Below are positions 8,138 through 19,100 of a stretch of 64,000 nucleotides of DNA, one piece after another. Below the pieces are notes generated by a model. It saw only the letters and a program-made list of their open reading frames with translations, ran no database searches and was not told where the DNA came from. Every line of letters starts with the position of its first letter. Positions within the stretch are counted from its first letter, which is position 1. The stretch spans positions 62,001 to 126,000 of the forward strand of contig JADYZV010000036.1 of assembly GCA_020852965.1 (NCBI GenBank), in the 5' to 3' direction. The stretch comes from Pirellulaceae bacterium. Lineage in GTDB: Bacteria; Planctomycetota; Planctomycetia; Pirellulales; Pirellulaceae. The translations under genes and the position numbers were made by a program.

Positions 8138-9027
8138 TGAGCCTCGAACAGCGCTAGCCGACGAACATAACAAGCCACGTAGAGTGCCGAGGCGAGATAT
8201 AGTGCTCCCAGGACTTGCAGGTAGCTCGGGCCATTGGGCCAAGCGGGCGGTCGCGTGTCCAGATGAACCATAATCGCATGATCTGCGGATCGCGTTTGGA
8301 AACGCTCGTGTGAGTTCTTGACCGCTAGTTGATAGGCCACGCGATGAACATTCTGCTTCGTGATGAGGTAAGCATAGCGATGCGCGGCAGTGATCTCCTC
8401 CCCTTCTTCATGGACTACCCATACTTGGACTGGCTGACTTGGATCCCATGAATCATCGCCGAACGGGTCTGCGTAAAAGATCTTGGGATCCGTTCTCGCG
8501 ACCGTGTACTCCACTCCACCTCCCAACCCGTGATGCGCATGTCCATCCTTGAACTCGATGGCACCAGCGTCGGTGGGGAGACGAAGCTCGCTCAGTGCCA
8601 TCGGTCCAATGTAGGGCCCGTCCATGAGCAGCCTACCCGGCTGCAAGAACATTAGGTACCACATGGCAGGTATGCCGACAAGCAAATAAGCCACTGCACT
8701 GGCCATGGCGTGCATATTCCACCGCAGCGGATTCCAGCTCGCCGTGGAAGTCAGGTTGGGAGCCATTGCAAAGGGCGAGTCGCCCGTGGCAACAAAGCCG
8801 TGCTTGGCAACGACCCAGCGGAAGATCATCGCGTCAAGAACAAGCGAGAAGCCGACAGTATACATAATGTAATCGACGATCCCATCCGTCCTGAGCAGGA
8901 TCAGTAGCCATGCAAATCGGACGGCTTGAAACGCCAGCAAGCACAGCCACAGTGAGAGGGCAGTCGACGAGGCATGGATCCGCTTGCGTCGACCGTTTTC
9001 AACCTCGGTGAAAGTTTTTGATAACAT
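8134..9027 (-). CDS. membrane protein with extracytoplasmic domain, unknown
   Basis: The 297-residue product has four or five hydrophobic segments: ALSLWLCLLAFQAVRFAWLLIL, DYIMYTVGFSLVLDAMIF, AVAYLLVGIPAMWYLMF and, near the C-terminus, LQVLGALYLASALYVACYV. Between the third and the last lies a ~120-residue soluble domain with a charged, His- and Asp-rich surface. The topology is that of a membrane-anchored domain; I do not recognise a family. It converges on the preceding gene with a 4-bp overlap at the 3' ends and starts 15 bp from a family A repeat. Confidence 0.6.
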   Translation of the reverse strand: MLSKTFTEVENGRRKRIHASSTALSLWLCLLAFQAVRFAWLLILLRTDGIVDYIMYTVGFSLVLDAMIFRWVVAKHGFVATGDSPFAMAPNLTSTASWNPLRWNMHAMASAVAYLLVGIPAMWYLMFLQPGRLLMDGPYIGPMALSELRLPTDAGAIEFKDGHAHHGLGGGVEYTVARTDPKIFYADPFGDDSWDPSQPVQVWVVHEEGEEITAAHRYAYLITKQNVHRVAYQLAVKNSHERFQTRSADHAIMVHLDTRPPAWPNGPSYLQVLGALYLASALYVACYVRRLALFEAH

Positions 9028-9041
9028 GCTGCGTTCTCTGC

Positions 9042-9188
9042 AGTTTAACCCGGATTGTTCATGAGTGACTAAAACGAGGTGTGTCGTACCCTCCCGTATG
9101 CGCTCGTTGTACCATACATCTTTTTTGGACCCCTGTGAGCTTGTCTCACAGGTGAACGAGTTTTGAAACTATATCGAGGTCCTCACCA
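9042..9188. repeat. family A repeat, copy 2
   Basis: It begins GTTTAACCCGGATTGTTCAT and continues with GAGTGACTAAAACGAGG, the same order as the reverse complement of 52849-52887. It then runs into 9086-9188, a match to 6326-6429. This copy therefore links the outer end seen at 52.9 kb with the inner part seen at 6.3 kb, which shows they are one family. It occupies about half of the 305-bp gap 9028-9332 between divergent genes; the rest of that gap shows nothing recognisable. Confidence 0.75.
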
Positions 9189-9332
9189 TCCGGCATATTT
9201 TCGTTGACAATGCACCATGGAACTCTTAGAATCGACTCGCCGATGAGGATAAAGTTTTCTGACTCGCGGAGTTACCGTAGACGACAATACGTCTCCGGTA
9301 TTGTAAACGAGTTGCTAAAGAAATGGGCTACC

Positions 9333-10211
9333 ATGTTTGAGCGTATCCGAAACGGGCTCAGTATTGCTGGGCAATGCTGGGAAGTTCTGAAGCATGACAA
9401 AGAGCTCGTGTTGTTTCCGCTGTTCAGCTCTCTATCTCTGTGGGCTGTGACGGCCAGTTTTGTGTTGCCTTTGTGGGACACGGACTACGTTCAGATGTAC
9501 GTGGACTGCATCCATGAAGATGACGCTGCTGCGGCGCAAAAGTATTGGAATAATACTCGCGACCCGCTATTCTACCTCATTCTGTTTGGGTTCTATTTGT
9601 CGCAGTACTTCGTCATGACTTTCTTCAATGTTGCGTTGGTGGCTTGCGCGTTGGTGCGTCTGAACGGTGGCGACCCGACCGTTGCCGTTGGTCTGCGTTT
9701 TGCGCGGTCGAGGTTAAGCGTCATTTTGGCTTGGTCGGCCTTCAGCGCCGCCATCGGAGTAATTCTCAGAGCGATTGAATCGCGTTCGAATAATTCAGGA
9801 AGAATTGCGATCGCAGTATTGGGCGTGGCATGGACCATCGGTAGCTATCTGGTGGTTCCTGTCCTGGTGGTGGAACGGCTTGGGCCGATCGCAGCCTTCA
9901 AACGTTCTGCGGAGATCATTAGCAGAACCTGGGGCGAAGCCCTTGGAGCCAACGTGGGCATCGGCGCAATTTCCGGACTGTGCTGTCTTGTCGCATGCAT
10001 TCCAGCAGCTGTCGGCTACGCCATGCAGTCCGCATTTGCGTTGGGAATCGGAGTGGGAATCAGCGTGGTGTTGGTTGTGGGGATCAAACTGGTAGCGTCG
10101 ACCCTCGAATCCGTTCTGCTCGCGGCACTGTACATCTACGCCGACCAGGGAAAAGTCCCGAGGTTTTTCACCAAGCTGTCGCTGTCGAACGCTTTTGTCG
10201 AAAGGTCCTAA
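9333..10211 (+). CDS. DUF6159-like multi-pass membrane protein
   Basis: The ATG at 9333 starts MFERIRNGLSIAGQCWEVLK, the usual N-terminus of this family (short amphipathic helix, then KHDKELVLFPLFSS). An in-frame start at 9204 adds a stretch unlike the family. The 292-residue product has about six membrane segments, including LFSSLSLWAVTASFVLPLW, LFYLILFGFYLSQYFVMTFF, AWTIGSYLVVPVLVVERLG and GISVVLVVGIKLVASTLESV. The family has no proven function. The stop codon TAA (10209-10211) falls in the first bases of a family B repeat, so the C-terminus may have been set by that insertion. A fragment of this gene is duplicated at 11404-11456. Confidence 0.75.
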   Translation: MFERIRNGLSIAGQCWEVLKHDKELVLFPLFSSLSLWAVTASFVLPLWDTDYVQMYVDCIHEDDAAAAQKYWNNTRDPLFYLILFGFYLSQYFVMTFFNVALVACALVRLNGGDPTVAVGLRFARSRLSVILAWSAFSAAIGVILRAIESRSNNSGRIAIAVLGVAWTIGSYLVVPVLVVERLGPIAAFKRSAEIISRTWGEALGANVGIGAISGLCCLVACIPAAVGYAMQSAFALGIGVGISVVLVVGIKLVASTLESVLLAALYIYADQGKVPRFFTKLSLSNAFVERS

Positions 10212-10303
10212 TGCTCTGTCATGAAACAATTTTAGAATAGTGGACGAGGCCCGCGAGTCCGTTTGGCTTGGCAGATGCATGGGACTCGTAACTTCGTCCA
10301 CTA
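10209..10303. repeat. family B palindromic intergenic element, copy 1
   Basis: It starts TAATGCTCTGTC, then TAGTGGACGAGGCCCGCGAG at 10239-10258, and an imperfect inverted copy GGGACTCGTAACTTCGTCCACTA at 10281-10303. The same TA(G/A)TGCTCTGTC head and GTGGACGAGG core occur at 12881 and 35771. There is no coding capacity. Non-autonomous mobile or REP-like DNA is the likely nature. Confidence 0.7.
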
Positions 10304-10364
10304 CCTTCAACTTTAATTATTAGCTGTAATAGACCACTAGGCCCGATAGCTCACCATCCGGCCC

Positions 10365-10943
10365 TTAGTAGCCGTAGGCTTCCATCTGCGTACCCCAGCC
10401 ATAGTTGTCGTACTGATAGTAATCACCATAGCCGTCTTGCATGAACTGGCTGCCATCGTTGGCTTCGTACGACTGATAGGGTTGGTAGTAGGGTAGCTCG
10501 TAGACGTAGCCGTTGTCACCAGCATACAAGCCACGCTCCCAAATACTGCCGCGTACATAGTCCTGATGGGCTTGGTACTCCGATTGCGAACGCTGCATGT
10601 AGGCGTTGAAACTACTATCCATTTGTTGATTGCGGTCGGCCACATACTGGCTTTGTTGTTGCTGGAAGTTGGCTTCCTGCTGACGCAGATTGGCGTACCA
10701 GCCAGGATTCTGCCGGCGTGATTCGGCCACCAGGTAGGCAATCACTTGCTGGTCGGGAGTCGACCAATCACCCGATTGCTGGCGGTAAAGTCGAATCGCT
10801 TCTTGCTCGTGGTATTGGGCTCGTTGGCCTGCCTCGGCGGCGAGCTGTTCGACGTAGCCAATGTAGTCAACTTGTGCCATCGCGGTTTGGCTAACAATAA
10901 AGCCAAGGGTCAGAGCGAGCAGGCAAGACTTGAATGCGGACAT
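10365..10943 (-). CDS. secreted Gln/Tyr-rich protein, unknown
   Basis: The 192-residue product begins with a clear signal peptide (MSAFKSCLLALTLGFIVSQT, cleavage after AMA near residue 23). The mature part is rich in Gln, Tyr, Ala and Glu: a helical Gln-rich section (QQEANFQQQQSQYVADRNQQ) and a Tyr/Gly/Asp-rich tail (GYGDYYQYDNYGWGTQMEAY). Similar small exported Gln/Tyr-rich proteins are frequent in planctomycetes without assigned function. It is the only gene between two repeat-filled gaps. Confidence 0.65.
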   Translation of the reverse strand: MSAFKSCLLALTLGFIVSQTAMAQVDYIGYVEQLAAEAGQRAQYHEQEAIRLYRQQSGDWSTPDQQVIAYLVAESRRQNPGWYANLRQQEANFQQQQSQYVADRNQQMDSSFNAYMQRSQSEYQAHQDYVRGSIWERGLYAGDNGYVYELPYYQPYQSYEANDGSQFMQDGYGDYYQYDNYGWGTQMEAYGY

Positions 10944-11131
10944 GTTCTGGGTTCCTGTGTTCGGAGGTGGTTACTGCGGCTAAATCAGCCACTTTCCGTA
11001 CAGGCCAAACCCAGAAGTGTGACAAGTTTTTCTCAAAAAACCGCAAATCCCCCCAAAACACTACGAATTCAATGAGAACAGCGGTAGTCCAACTACTGCC
11101 GGCGATCCCACTGTGTCAGATTTTCTTGACT

Positions 11132-11192
11132 CCATCATTCTGCCCTGAATCGGCATCGTGATTAAGTAGGATCGTCGTCGGCAGAATGATGG
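11132..11192. repeat. inverted repeat, 13-bp arms
   Basis: CCATCATTCTGCC at 11132-11144 is exactly inverted at 11180-11192, with a 35-base loop. It is an intergenic palindromic repeat in the gap between two minus-strand genes (10944-11507), which holds no gene. Confidence 0.7.
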
Positions 11193-11263
11193 GGCATGGT
11201 TCCGCAGTCGCAAAAAAAGCGAGTCGCCAACAAATTCGCATCGAGTGACCTGACGTTCTGGCG

Positions 11264-11346
11264 ATTAGTGTTCGATTAGTGAAGATTAGTGTTCCCAGAA
11301 ACGCGATGCTCAAGGGAACACTAATCTTCACTAATCGCACACTAAT
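11264..11346. repeat. long near-perfect palindrome built of GATTAGTG words
   Basis: Arms 11264-11296 and 11314-11346 (33 bp each) are inverted copies with one mismatch around a 17-base loop. Each arm contains three ATTAGTG words, so it is both tandemly and palindromically repetitive. There is no gene in it; a mobile palindromic unit or a bidirectional terminator are the two obvious readings. Confidence 0.8.
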
Positions 11347-11403
11347 CCATTCGACACCCCTGATAAGCACTCACGCATAGGTTTATGCGCATATTTGGCC
11401 GCT

Positions 11404-11481
11404 TTGCCGTTGGTCTGCGTTTTGCGCGGTCGAGGTTAAGCGTCATTTTGGCTTGGCAGATGCATGGGACTCGTAACTTCG
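11404..11481. repeat. chimeric duplicate of two segments from the DUF6159 locus
   Basis: Bases 11404-11456 are identical to 9682-9734 (inside the DUF6159-like gene), and 11447-11481 are identical to 10262-10296 (inside family B copy 1). The two sources overlap at the shared ten-mer TTTGGCTTGG. The copy therefore equals the source with 537 bp removed at a microhomology. It is non-coding here. Confidence 0.85.
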
Positions 11482-11507
11482 AACAATCCCCAAAACACTC
11501 GGATGTA

Positions 11508-12668
11508 TTAGTATGCGAATTCGAAACCAGCGGTCGCACCGTGGTAAAATGCATTGCCGGAACCATTGAAACCAGTGCCTGTGAAAAAGTCGGTCGAGGC
11601 AAGCTGGTCGCTGGCTAGCGCGACTCCGTCGATCCATAGCAAACGATAGCCGCCGCGTAGCGACAAATGATCGGTCAGGCACCAGGCCCCGTTGGTACCA
11701 ATCTCGCCGACAAACGCGGTGCGGTTGCCACGTCCACTTGCATTCAAAGTAGCAGCCCCAGTAGTCACGCTCGAGTCTTGCGCCGCCGCATTGCTATAGA
11801 TACCAGCCTTGCCTACCACATCCACTGAGAAACGATCGCGGCAGATCAGCCAACCCTGCGCTCCCAATTGCCCGCCGTACAGGCGATTGCGAGTGGTATC
11901 GACGTAGCTGAAAGGGACCTGCGCATTCAGCAAGCTGGCGCTACCACGCTCGTCCAACTCCAGGTAGCGAAAGCCGGTCAGCAGCCGAATGAATTCCCCG
12001 TAGTAGCGCCCCACGTTGAACTCGGCACTGTGGAGCTTCGATCCGTAGTCAGCCGTAACGCCAGTACCTGAAGCAGCATACACGGGCACGGCCGCATTGA
12101 ATTGCAGCAATTCGTTCGGGGTGGTTTGTCCATCGAAAGTAGACCGCCAATGATCGAGCCCAAAGTAGCTTAGCTCGACCGAACCGTTGCTACCCACACG
12201 GCGTTGCAGGGCCAGTTCGTAGCCCGTGTGCATTCCAAAATTAAAATCGCTGGCATCCAAACGCTCATTGGGATTGTTCGTGTTGAATGCTAGTACCGAC
12301 GACGCTGGGTCATTGCGAAAAAGAAACAGGGCATTGGCAGCGGCTGACCACTGGCTATCGCCACAAGCACAACCACCGGAACCACGACCGGCCGCGCCGC
12401 TACCAGCAGCACCACGACCTTGGAGCGTACCGCTCATTGGCGAGCCGTTCCCGCTGCTAACCGGTGCTTGATCGAGCACGCGCGTGTTCGCGTCGGGATA
12501 CGTTGCAACTTCACCTTGATAGGCTACGGATTGACCAACCGACACTGATTTTACAAAGTCGGATGCGCGATAGACCGGTGCCTGAGCACTGGCGGACTGG
12601 CCGAACAGTCCTATACCCGCGAACAAGACCGCCACCGTCCAATTCCAACTCGCCAATGATTTGCGCAT
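11508..12668 (-). CDS. BBP7-family outer-membrane beta-barrel protein
   Basis: The 386-residue product has a signal peptide (MRKSLASWNWTVAVLFAGIG, cleavage after ASA near residue 28), a Gly/Ser-rich linker with GGCACGD, and a C-terminal beta-barrel typical of the planctomycete BBP7 porin-like family: alternating hydrophobic strands such as FNFGMHTGYELALQRRV and TDHLSLRGGYRLLWIDGVAL. It ends ATAGFEFAY with a terminal aromatic residue, as outer-membrane barrels do. Location in the outer membrane is well supported; whether it is a pore or a structural protein is unknown. It is divergent from the giant protein gene at 13163. Confidence 0.82.
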   Translation of the reverse strand: MRKSLASWNWTVAVLFAGIGLFGQSASAQAPVYRASDFVKSVSVGQSVAYQGEVATYPDANTRVLDQAPVSSGNGSPMSGTLQGRGAAGSGAAGRGSGGCACGDSQWSAAANALFLFRNDPASSVLAFNTNNPNERLDASDFNFGMHTGYELALQRRVGSNGSVELSYFGLDHWRSTFDGQTTPNELLQFNAAVPVYAASGTGVTADYGSKLHSAEFNVGRYYGEFIRLLTGFRYLELDERGSASLLNAQVPFSYVDTTRNRLYGGQLGAQGWLICRDRFSVDVVGKAGIYSNAAAQDSSVTTGAATLNASGRGNRTAFVGEIGTNGAWCLTDHLSLRGGYRLLWIDGVALASDQLASTDFFTGTGFNGSGNAFYHGATAGFEFAY

Positions 12669-13162
12669 GACCGCACTTCCGTGTTAACAAATGTCCACCG
12701 AGGCAGGCGATACTAATGGGTTGTCGCGTCCCACCTTCCAACCGCAACAATCCTTCTATGCGGAAGAATCGGCCTGTTCGGAGCAGCACAATCACTATTA
12801 GAAGTACTTTCGCCGCCCGCATTTACCCTCCCCCCAGAAATCGTCTTCCTAATCCGCAAAGTCATACATCGCGGAAAGTCTAGTGCTCTGTCACAGCTCA
12901 TTTTAGGGTAGTGGACGAGGTTACGAGTCCTTTCGACTTAGTAGTTACCAGGCGAATCGATCGCATTGACCTACCAGCAAATTGACCATTCACGAAACCA
13001 TCGGGGGGGTGGGGTGAAAAAATGACGCCGCCCCCCTTTTGCCCCTAGCTTGGCACTGGATTCGAACTATTTTGGAACGGCATTCAGGAATCGCCTCTAT
13101 TGCCCACAGCCGAGACCACTAGCCTACTTTCAATTGAAATAAACGACTGCAAGGCCACCGTG
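12669..13162. other. 494-bp divergent intergenic region
   Basis: It separates the divergent BBP7 and giant-protein genes, so it must hold promoters for both, but no convincing -35/-10 pair stands out. It contains family B copy 2 (12881-12930) and, near 13000-13045, a G-run followed by a C-run (GGGGGGGTGGGG ... CCGCCCCCCTTTTG) able to pair. I see no gene. Confidence 0.6.
12881..12930. repeat. family B element, copy 2 (left half)
   Basis: TAGTGCTCTGTCACAGCTCA followed by TTTTAGGGTAGTGGACGAGG and TTACGAGTCC. Head and core match copies at 10209 and 35771; the right, inverted half is missing or degenerate. Confidence 0.7.
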
Positions 13163-16100
13163 ATGAGCAAGCCAGTTTCCCTAAGTCTTCGCGCGTTACA
13201 TCGTCTATTCCTACGCCCAAACAAACGACAGCGTCTTCGCCATCTCGCGAGACTGCGGTTGATCGAGCAATTGGAGATGCGCGCCTTGCTAACGGGTGTC
13301 ACGTTGATCGACCTCAACCAAACGCCGGCGGGTTCCGATCCTTCGGCGGTGGTGGTGGTCGGTGACCAGGGGTTCTTCTCGGCGGGTGACGGAACTCATG
13401 GACGTGAACTTTGGAGGACCGATGGAACCGAAGCGGGCACAGTGCTGGTGAAAGACATTCAACCGGGTCCGTCGGGTTCTCTTAGCCAGTCCGGTTTCTC
13501 ACAAAGCGTCGATGTTAGCGGAACTTTATTTTTCGTTGCTGATGAGCTCACCCATGGTCAAGAATTGTGGAAGAGCGATGGCACTGAAGCGGGAACTGTA
13601 TTGGTAAAGGACATCTATCCTGGTCGAGAGTCATCGTCGATCCAAGCTCTCACCGCAAGTAACGGGAGACTGTACTTCTTGGCTAACGACGGAGTTCATG
13701 GAAACGAACTTTGGACGAGTGATGGAACGGAAGCAGGCACCGTGCTGGTGAAAGACATCCACCCCAGCGGCAGCCAAAAATTCGACTCGGATGGTGGCTC
13801 CATCGTCAGTTTTGGCGATGGGGTATTGTTCGGTGCCAGCGATGGTGTGCGGGGACGCGAACTATGGCGCAGCGATGGAACCGAAGAAGGAACTTCCATG
13901 GTGATCGGTTTGCTTCCGATCGAAACGGATCCGAGTCGGGTCGAAGACGGCTTTCGTGGCGACCTAGTAGCCTTCGGCTCACAGGCGTTTTTTACTGGGT
14001 ATACGAAAGCCACCGGTGGCAAAATGTATCGAACCGATGGAACCGAGGCGGGAACGCAGCGGTTCGGTGGCGAAACGCTTTTGAGGCCACGTGCCATCGT
14101 CGATCTTGCAGGGGCGCTCTACTTTTTCGGCTACGATGGACTGTATCAAAGTGATGGATCTTCGACCGATCCAGTAAGCAGAATTAGCGATCTACCAGAG
14201 TTTATCGAGAACATCACGCTTGTAGGCAATCGAGTTTTCTTCAGCGCGCACGACGATCAGTTTGGCGAACAGCTATGGACAAGTGACGGTACGGAAGCGG
14301 GCACCTTGCGCGTGACGGAGATCGATCGCGGATTGGACTTCCGAGGCGAGCCGATGGGGGCGGCCATTCTGTCCATTCACGATTTTGGCGGCGTGGCTTT
14401 CGTCGTCCTCAATGATGGTATTCACGGCGGTGAACTTTGGCGCAGCGATGGCACCCAAGCGGGCACAAGAATTGTCAAGGATATCAACCCGGGCCAACTC
14501 AGCAACGATCTTTATGACGAGGGAGCTGTCTTGGGCGGTCAATTCATCTTTCCCGCCGACAACGGAACCGGCGGCGAACTTTGGAAGACCGATGGCACCG
14601 AAGCGGGAACAACGATGATCAAGGAGATCGACACCGTATCGACGCAGCCATCCAACCCTGGCGGTGGTATCAAACTAGGCAACAGCTTGATTATCACCGC
14701 GGACGATGGAATACACGGTAGAGAGCTCATTTTGACCGACGGCACCCGAATGGGAACATCGCTGCTGAAAGATATCTATCCAGACGGCGATTCCTCTCCG
14801 GGCGGGATGGGGTTGATCGCTGATACCTTGTTCTTTTCCGCCGAAGATCCAACGCATGGGCGCGAACTTTGGAAAACCGATGGCACCCAGGCTGGGACGG
14901 TACTCGTTCGAGATATCAATCCCGGCTCAGCGAGCAGTACGCCCACTGGCTCTTTTGTCTTCGATAACAAACTATACTTTGGAGCCCGTGATGACATTCA
15001 TGGCCGAGAGCTTTGGGTCAGTGACGGTTCGGAAGCCGGCACAAAAATGATCAAGGACATTCGGCCAGGCACAGGCGACGGGCTGACTTCGATCGAATTT
15101 GCGGTATTCAAAGGAGAACTCTATTTCCAAGGCAACGACGGAAACAATGGACGCGAACTATGGAAGACCGATGGAACTACTGCGGGAACCGTGTTGGTCA
15201 AAAACTTTGGCAGTGGCAGCTCCGATCCTAGCGGGTTCACCGTCTTCGGCGATAGTCTGTATCTGACCGCCGACGGGCCGCAGGGAGACGAACTGTATAA
15301 GTCCGATGGGACATCGGCTGGGACCGTGCTGGTGAAAGACATCAACCCTGGTTCCCGAGGAAGTTTTCTAGGAACTTTCGCTCCGGTAATCGTGGGAGGC
15401 CAAATGTTCTTCATGGCAAACGATGGAATTCACGGCTATGAACTTTGGAAATCCGACGGCACCGAAGCAGGAACGACATTGGTAAAGGATATCGAACCGG
15501 GTGAAGGCAATTCGTTCCCAGGGGTCGGTATCGAAATTGGCGGTGTGCTGATTTTTCTCGCCGGACAAACCGGCACCGGGTTGGAACTTTGGAAAACGGA
15601 TGGCACCCCCGAAGGGACGAAGATACTGAAAGACATCTACCCCGGAAATCAAAGTTCGCTTCGCTCCCTCTACGGTTTTAATTCAAACAGTGTATTTGAG
15701 GGCGAGCTGTACTTTGATGCCCACGATGGCGTGCATGGGCGCGAACTTTGGAAAACCGATGGCACCGAGGCCGGTACGGTACTCGTCGTAGATATTGTTC
15801 CTGGCCCCGAAGGCTCCACTCCAACTGGCTTTGCACAAATCGGTGGAAAACTCCTGTTCTCGGCAGGAAGTTACAGCAAGTACTCGTTTGATAACAAGGT
15901 CGAACTATTTCGCCTCGGTGTTGATCCAGCGATGGTCACCGCGTCCATGACCGATACGCTCTCCATCGACGTCAACAACGATGGCAAAGCCAATCCCGGT
16001 GATACGCTGAAATACACGACCACACTGAGTGTGGGAAGTGAGGCCGATGCCGATGGCGTGCTTTATACCCAGACCATTGACGCCAACACCACAATCGTGC

Positions 16101-19100
16101 CTGGTTCCGTCTCGACCAGCCAAGGGACGGTTTTTACCGGCAGCAACGGCGGAAATTCTTTGAACATCGGACTGGGAACCATTCCCGCAGGCAGCGTTGT
16201 CAGCATTGCCTACTCGGTGCGCGTCAGAGATCCATTGTCAGCTAATGTCACACAAATCTCGAATCAAGGAACATTCAGCGGCGATAACTTTAGCAACTTG
16301 CTCACCGACGATCCTTCACAAGCTGGTGCGAGCGATCCGACGACTACCCCGATCGACACCGGCACCGCAGCCGGCATCGCACCTGTCGCTACCGATTTCC
16401 CACTCCCCGCTATTCCCCTCGGCTCAGTGCTCCACATCGACGCGACCGACATGATTGCGGAATTCGGCACCGATGCCGACAGTCTGTTGAACGCGATGTC
16501 CGTCAGCTTTGGAAGCGCGACCATCAATGGAACGCCAGTGGCTTCGCTGGCTGAGCTCGGCTTCAGCTACACTCCAGGCGCAGGTCCGGCCGGTGCCTTC
16601 ACCATCGATGCGAATGCCTCCGCCTATGCGGGTCTCGCTGCGGGCTTCGCGCACGATGTCATTATCAACTTTACGGTCAGCGATGGGGCGTTGCAGGATA
16701 GCGGCGTATTGACTTTCAAGGTCGCTAACGCTGCAGCCAAGTTCAAGGATGTCGCTTTTCATTTCCTGGGTGCAACCAGCCCAGAGAGCCAGGTCAAGGC
16801 GATTGCCGACGCGGCTGCAGGCGAATCAATCTTTTTTGTCGTAGCCAGCGGAACGAACGATGTCTCCGATGCACTCGATCACGCGAACTTCTTCGTCGGT
16901 GGATTCGATACCTCGAAAGTGGCCGGAACGATGCTCACCGTGGCGCAAGCGGCCGCTACCAATGCATCCCTGGCATCCGCCGCAGCAGCGAATGAGTCGA
17001 TCGCCGTAGCAATTGCCGACGACCAATCGGATTCCACTGCGGTTGCGGACAACCATTCGGTCGCCTCGGCCGAAAGCCAAAGCGGGAGCGGGGCTACCTC
17101 AGCAGCCGACGACAACTCGGCCGCGAGCTCCCGTGCGGTGAACAATTCCGATGCACTCGCTTTGGCGGAGGAAGGTTCCGCAGCAGAAGCCTCCGCAGAA
17201 AACGAATCGAGTGCCACCGCTACTGCCAAGGCGATATCTAATGCGACTTCCACGTCTTCCCAGAATTCGGTGAGTGTGTCCTCCGCAGAGACCACCTCGT
17301 CCGCGACAGCATTTGCGTCCCATGATTCGGTTAGCACTGCCGATGCACTCGTTGGTAGCATCTCGAACGCGGTAGGGAAGAATTTTTCTGCAACAGCATC
17401 GTCAGCCGCTAATGGATCGGATGTACTGGCTTTCGCCGATGTAAGCTCTACTGCGACTTCGAACGCCGACCAACAGAGTTCGGCGAGTTCCTCTGCGGAA
17501 GAATCCTCGAATGCTTCGTCGTTCGCACTCAACCAGGCAACGGCGACGGCAAATGCGTCCGAAGGAACCTCCAGCAATGCGAAAGGACGCAGCGATTCCA
17601 GTATGGTGGCAACGACCATCGTTGCCGAATTCTCAAATCAACCCAACAGAGGAAACGCAGAAGCAGAAGCCACGCAGCCAGTGCTCCGTATCAGCACGCC
17701 GATCGCCCCAATCATGGGGCCCAAAAATACAGCACTACCACTGTCTGTTGACGTGGCCGAGCTCGACGGTGAAACGGTCGCTTCGATCCTTATCTCGAAC
17801 TTACCCGCCGGTTCGGTCCTTTCAGCCGGAACTTCCAACGCAGATGGATCCGAGTGGACCTTTACGGACAAGCCTCCAGTGAGTTTGACGTTGAAGCCCC
17901 CAGCGGGATTCGTCGGTAACATCGAAGTAAGTATCACGGCGATGAACGCACGTGGTACCAGCGCTCACGCGACACTGGCTGTGAAAGTGGAAGGTGTGGC
18001 CGACGGAGTGTTGATTCGCAAGACGGTTAATTTGACCGAAGACAAGCAGATCGTCTCGCGCGAGGCAAACCTAAACATTCCGGGCATGCCTGCGGGCGTG
18101 CTCCATGGAGTTGATCTCAACGACCCTGCCGCCGTCCGCGCTGCACTTGTGGCCGCAGGCGCGAACTCCGAGTCGATCCGTATCGTTGTCGCGCGTCGAG
18201 ACGACGGACAGGCGATCACGACACTGTCAAAGAACACTGTCACAGAATCACCCGACGCTCTGTGGACGGGTGACATAGATGACCCTGACAACATCGCAGT
18301 CATCACGGGCACGGTGACGGTCACGACCACGATCACTACCACCACTACGAAAATGTTCACCGACGTGCTGACGATCACAGGTGAGTTGGTGATGCAGCAA
18401 CCCACCGCAGATTTGTCGCTGGTCGTCACAGTCGACAATGGCTCTGCCGAAGTGGGACAAAACGTGACCTTTACTATCGTCCTGAATAACGCGGGCCCCG
18501 ATGCGGCTACCGGGGTTACCGTGCTGGACAAACTGCCGGTCGGTTTGCAGTTCGTCCAAGCCAACACGGCCTCAGGCAGTTACAGCTCCGAGTCGGGCGT
18601 GTGGACGGTCGGCGGTCTACCTGTTGGTGGCACTTCGTCGTTGACCATCGTCGCCAAGCTACTGACCGATCAAACGATCAACAACCTGGCGGAGATCGCC
18701 TCCTCGGATCAATTCGATCCCGACTCGACACCCAACAATGGTGTGGTCGGTGAAGACGATCAGTTCTCAGCAAGTGTCGGGACTTGTTTGACAGGCGGAC
18801 CGCTGGTCGCCGGAATGAATCGGCTGGTCTTCTCCTGCGTTACGCCAGGTGGTTTTGCCGCCTTCGTAGTCGGCACGCAGCCAGGGAGCTACACCTTCAG
18901 CAAGTGGGGGACCACGGTCGACATGGCCGATCCCAGTGTGCCTGCTATCGGCGCGGCGGGTATCAATGGTGTCGCGGTAGTACTCATCAACTTGACCCCC
19001 GCACAGCTCGCACAGCCGCTCTATGTACAAGCCTTCGAGATGTTGCCCGCGCACACGGTTAGCAACTTGATGGTCGCGCAGAATACGCCACAACACTCAG

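Noticed and set aside
16879-17619. 246-codon minus-strand frame
   Set aside because: It mirrors the plus-strand decapeptide array; its Ala/Ser pattern is the complement of those repeats, not an independent gene.
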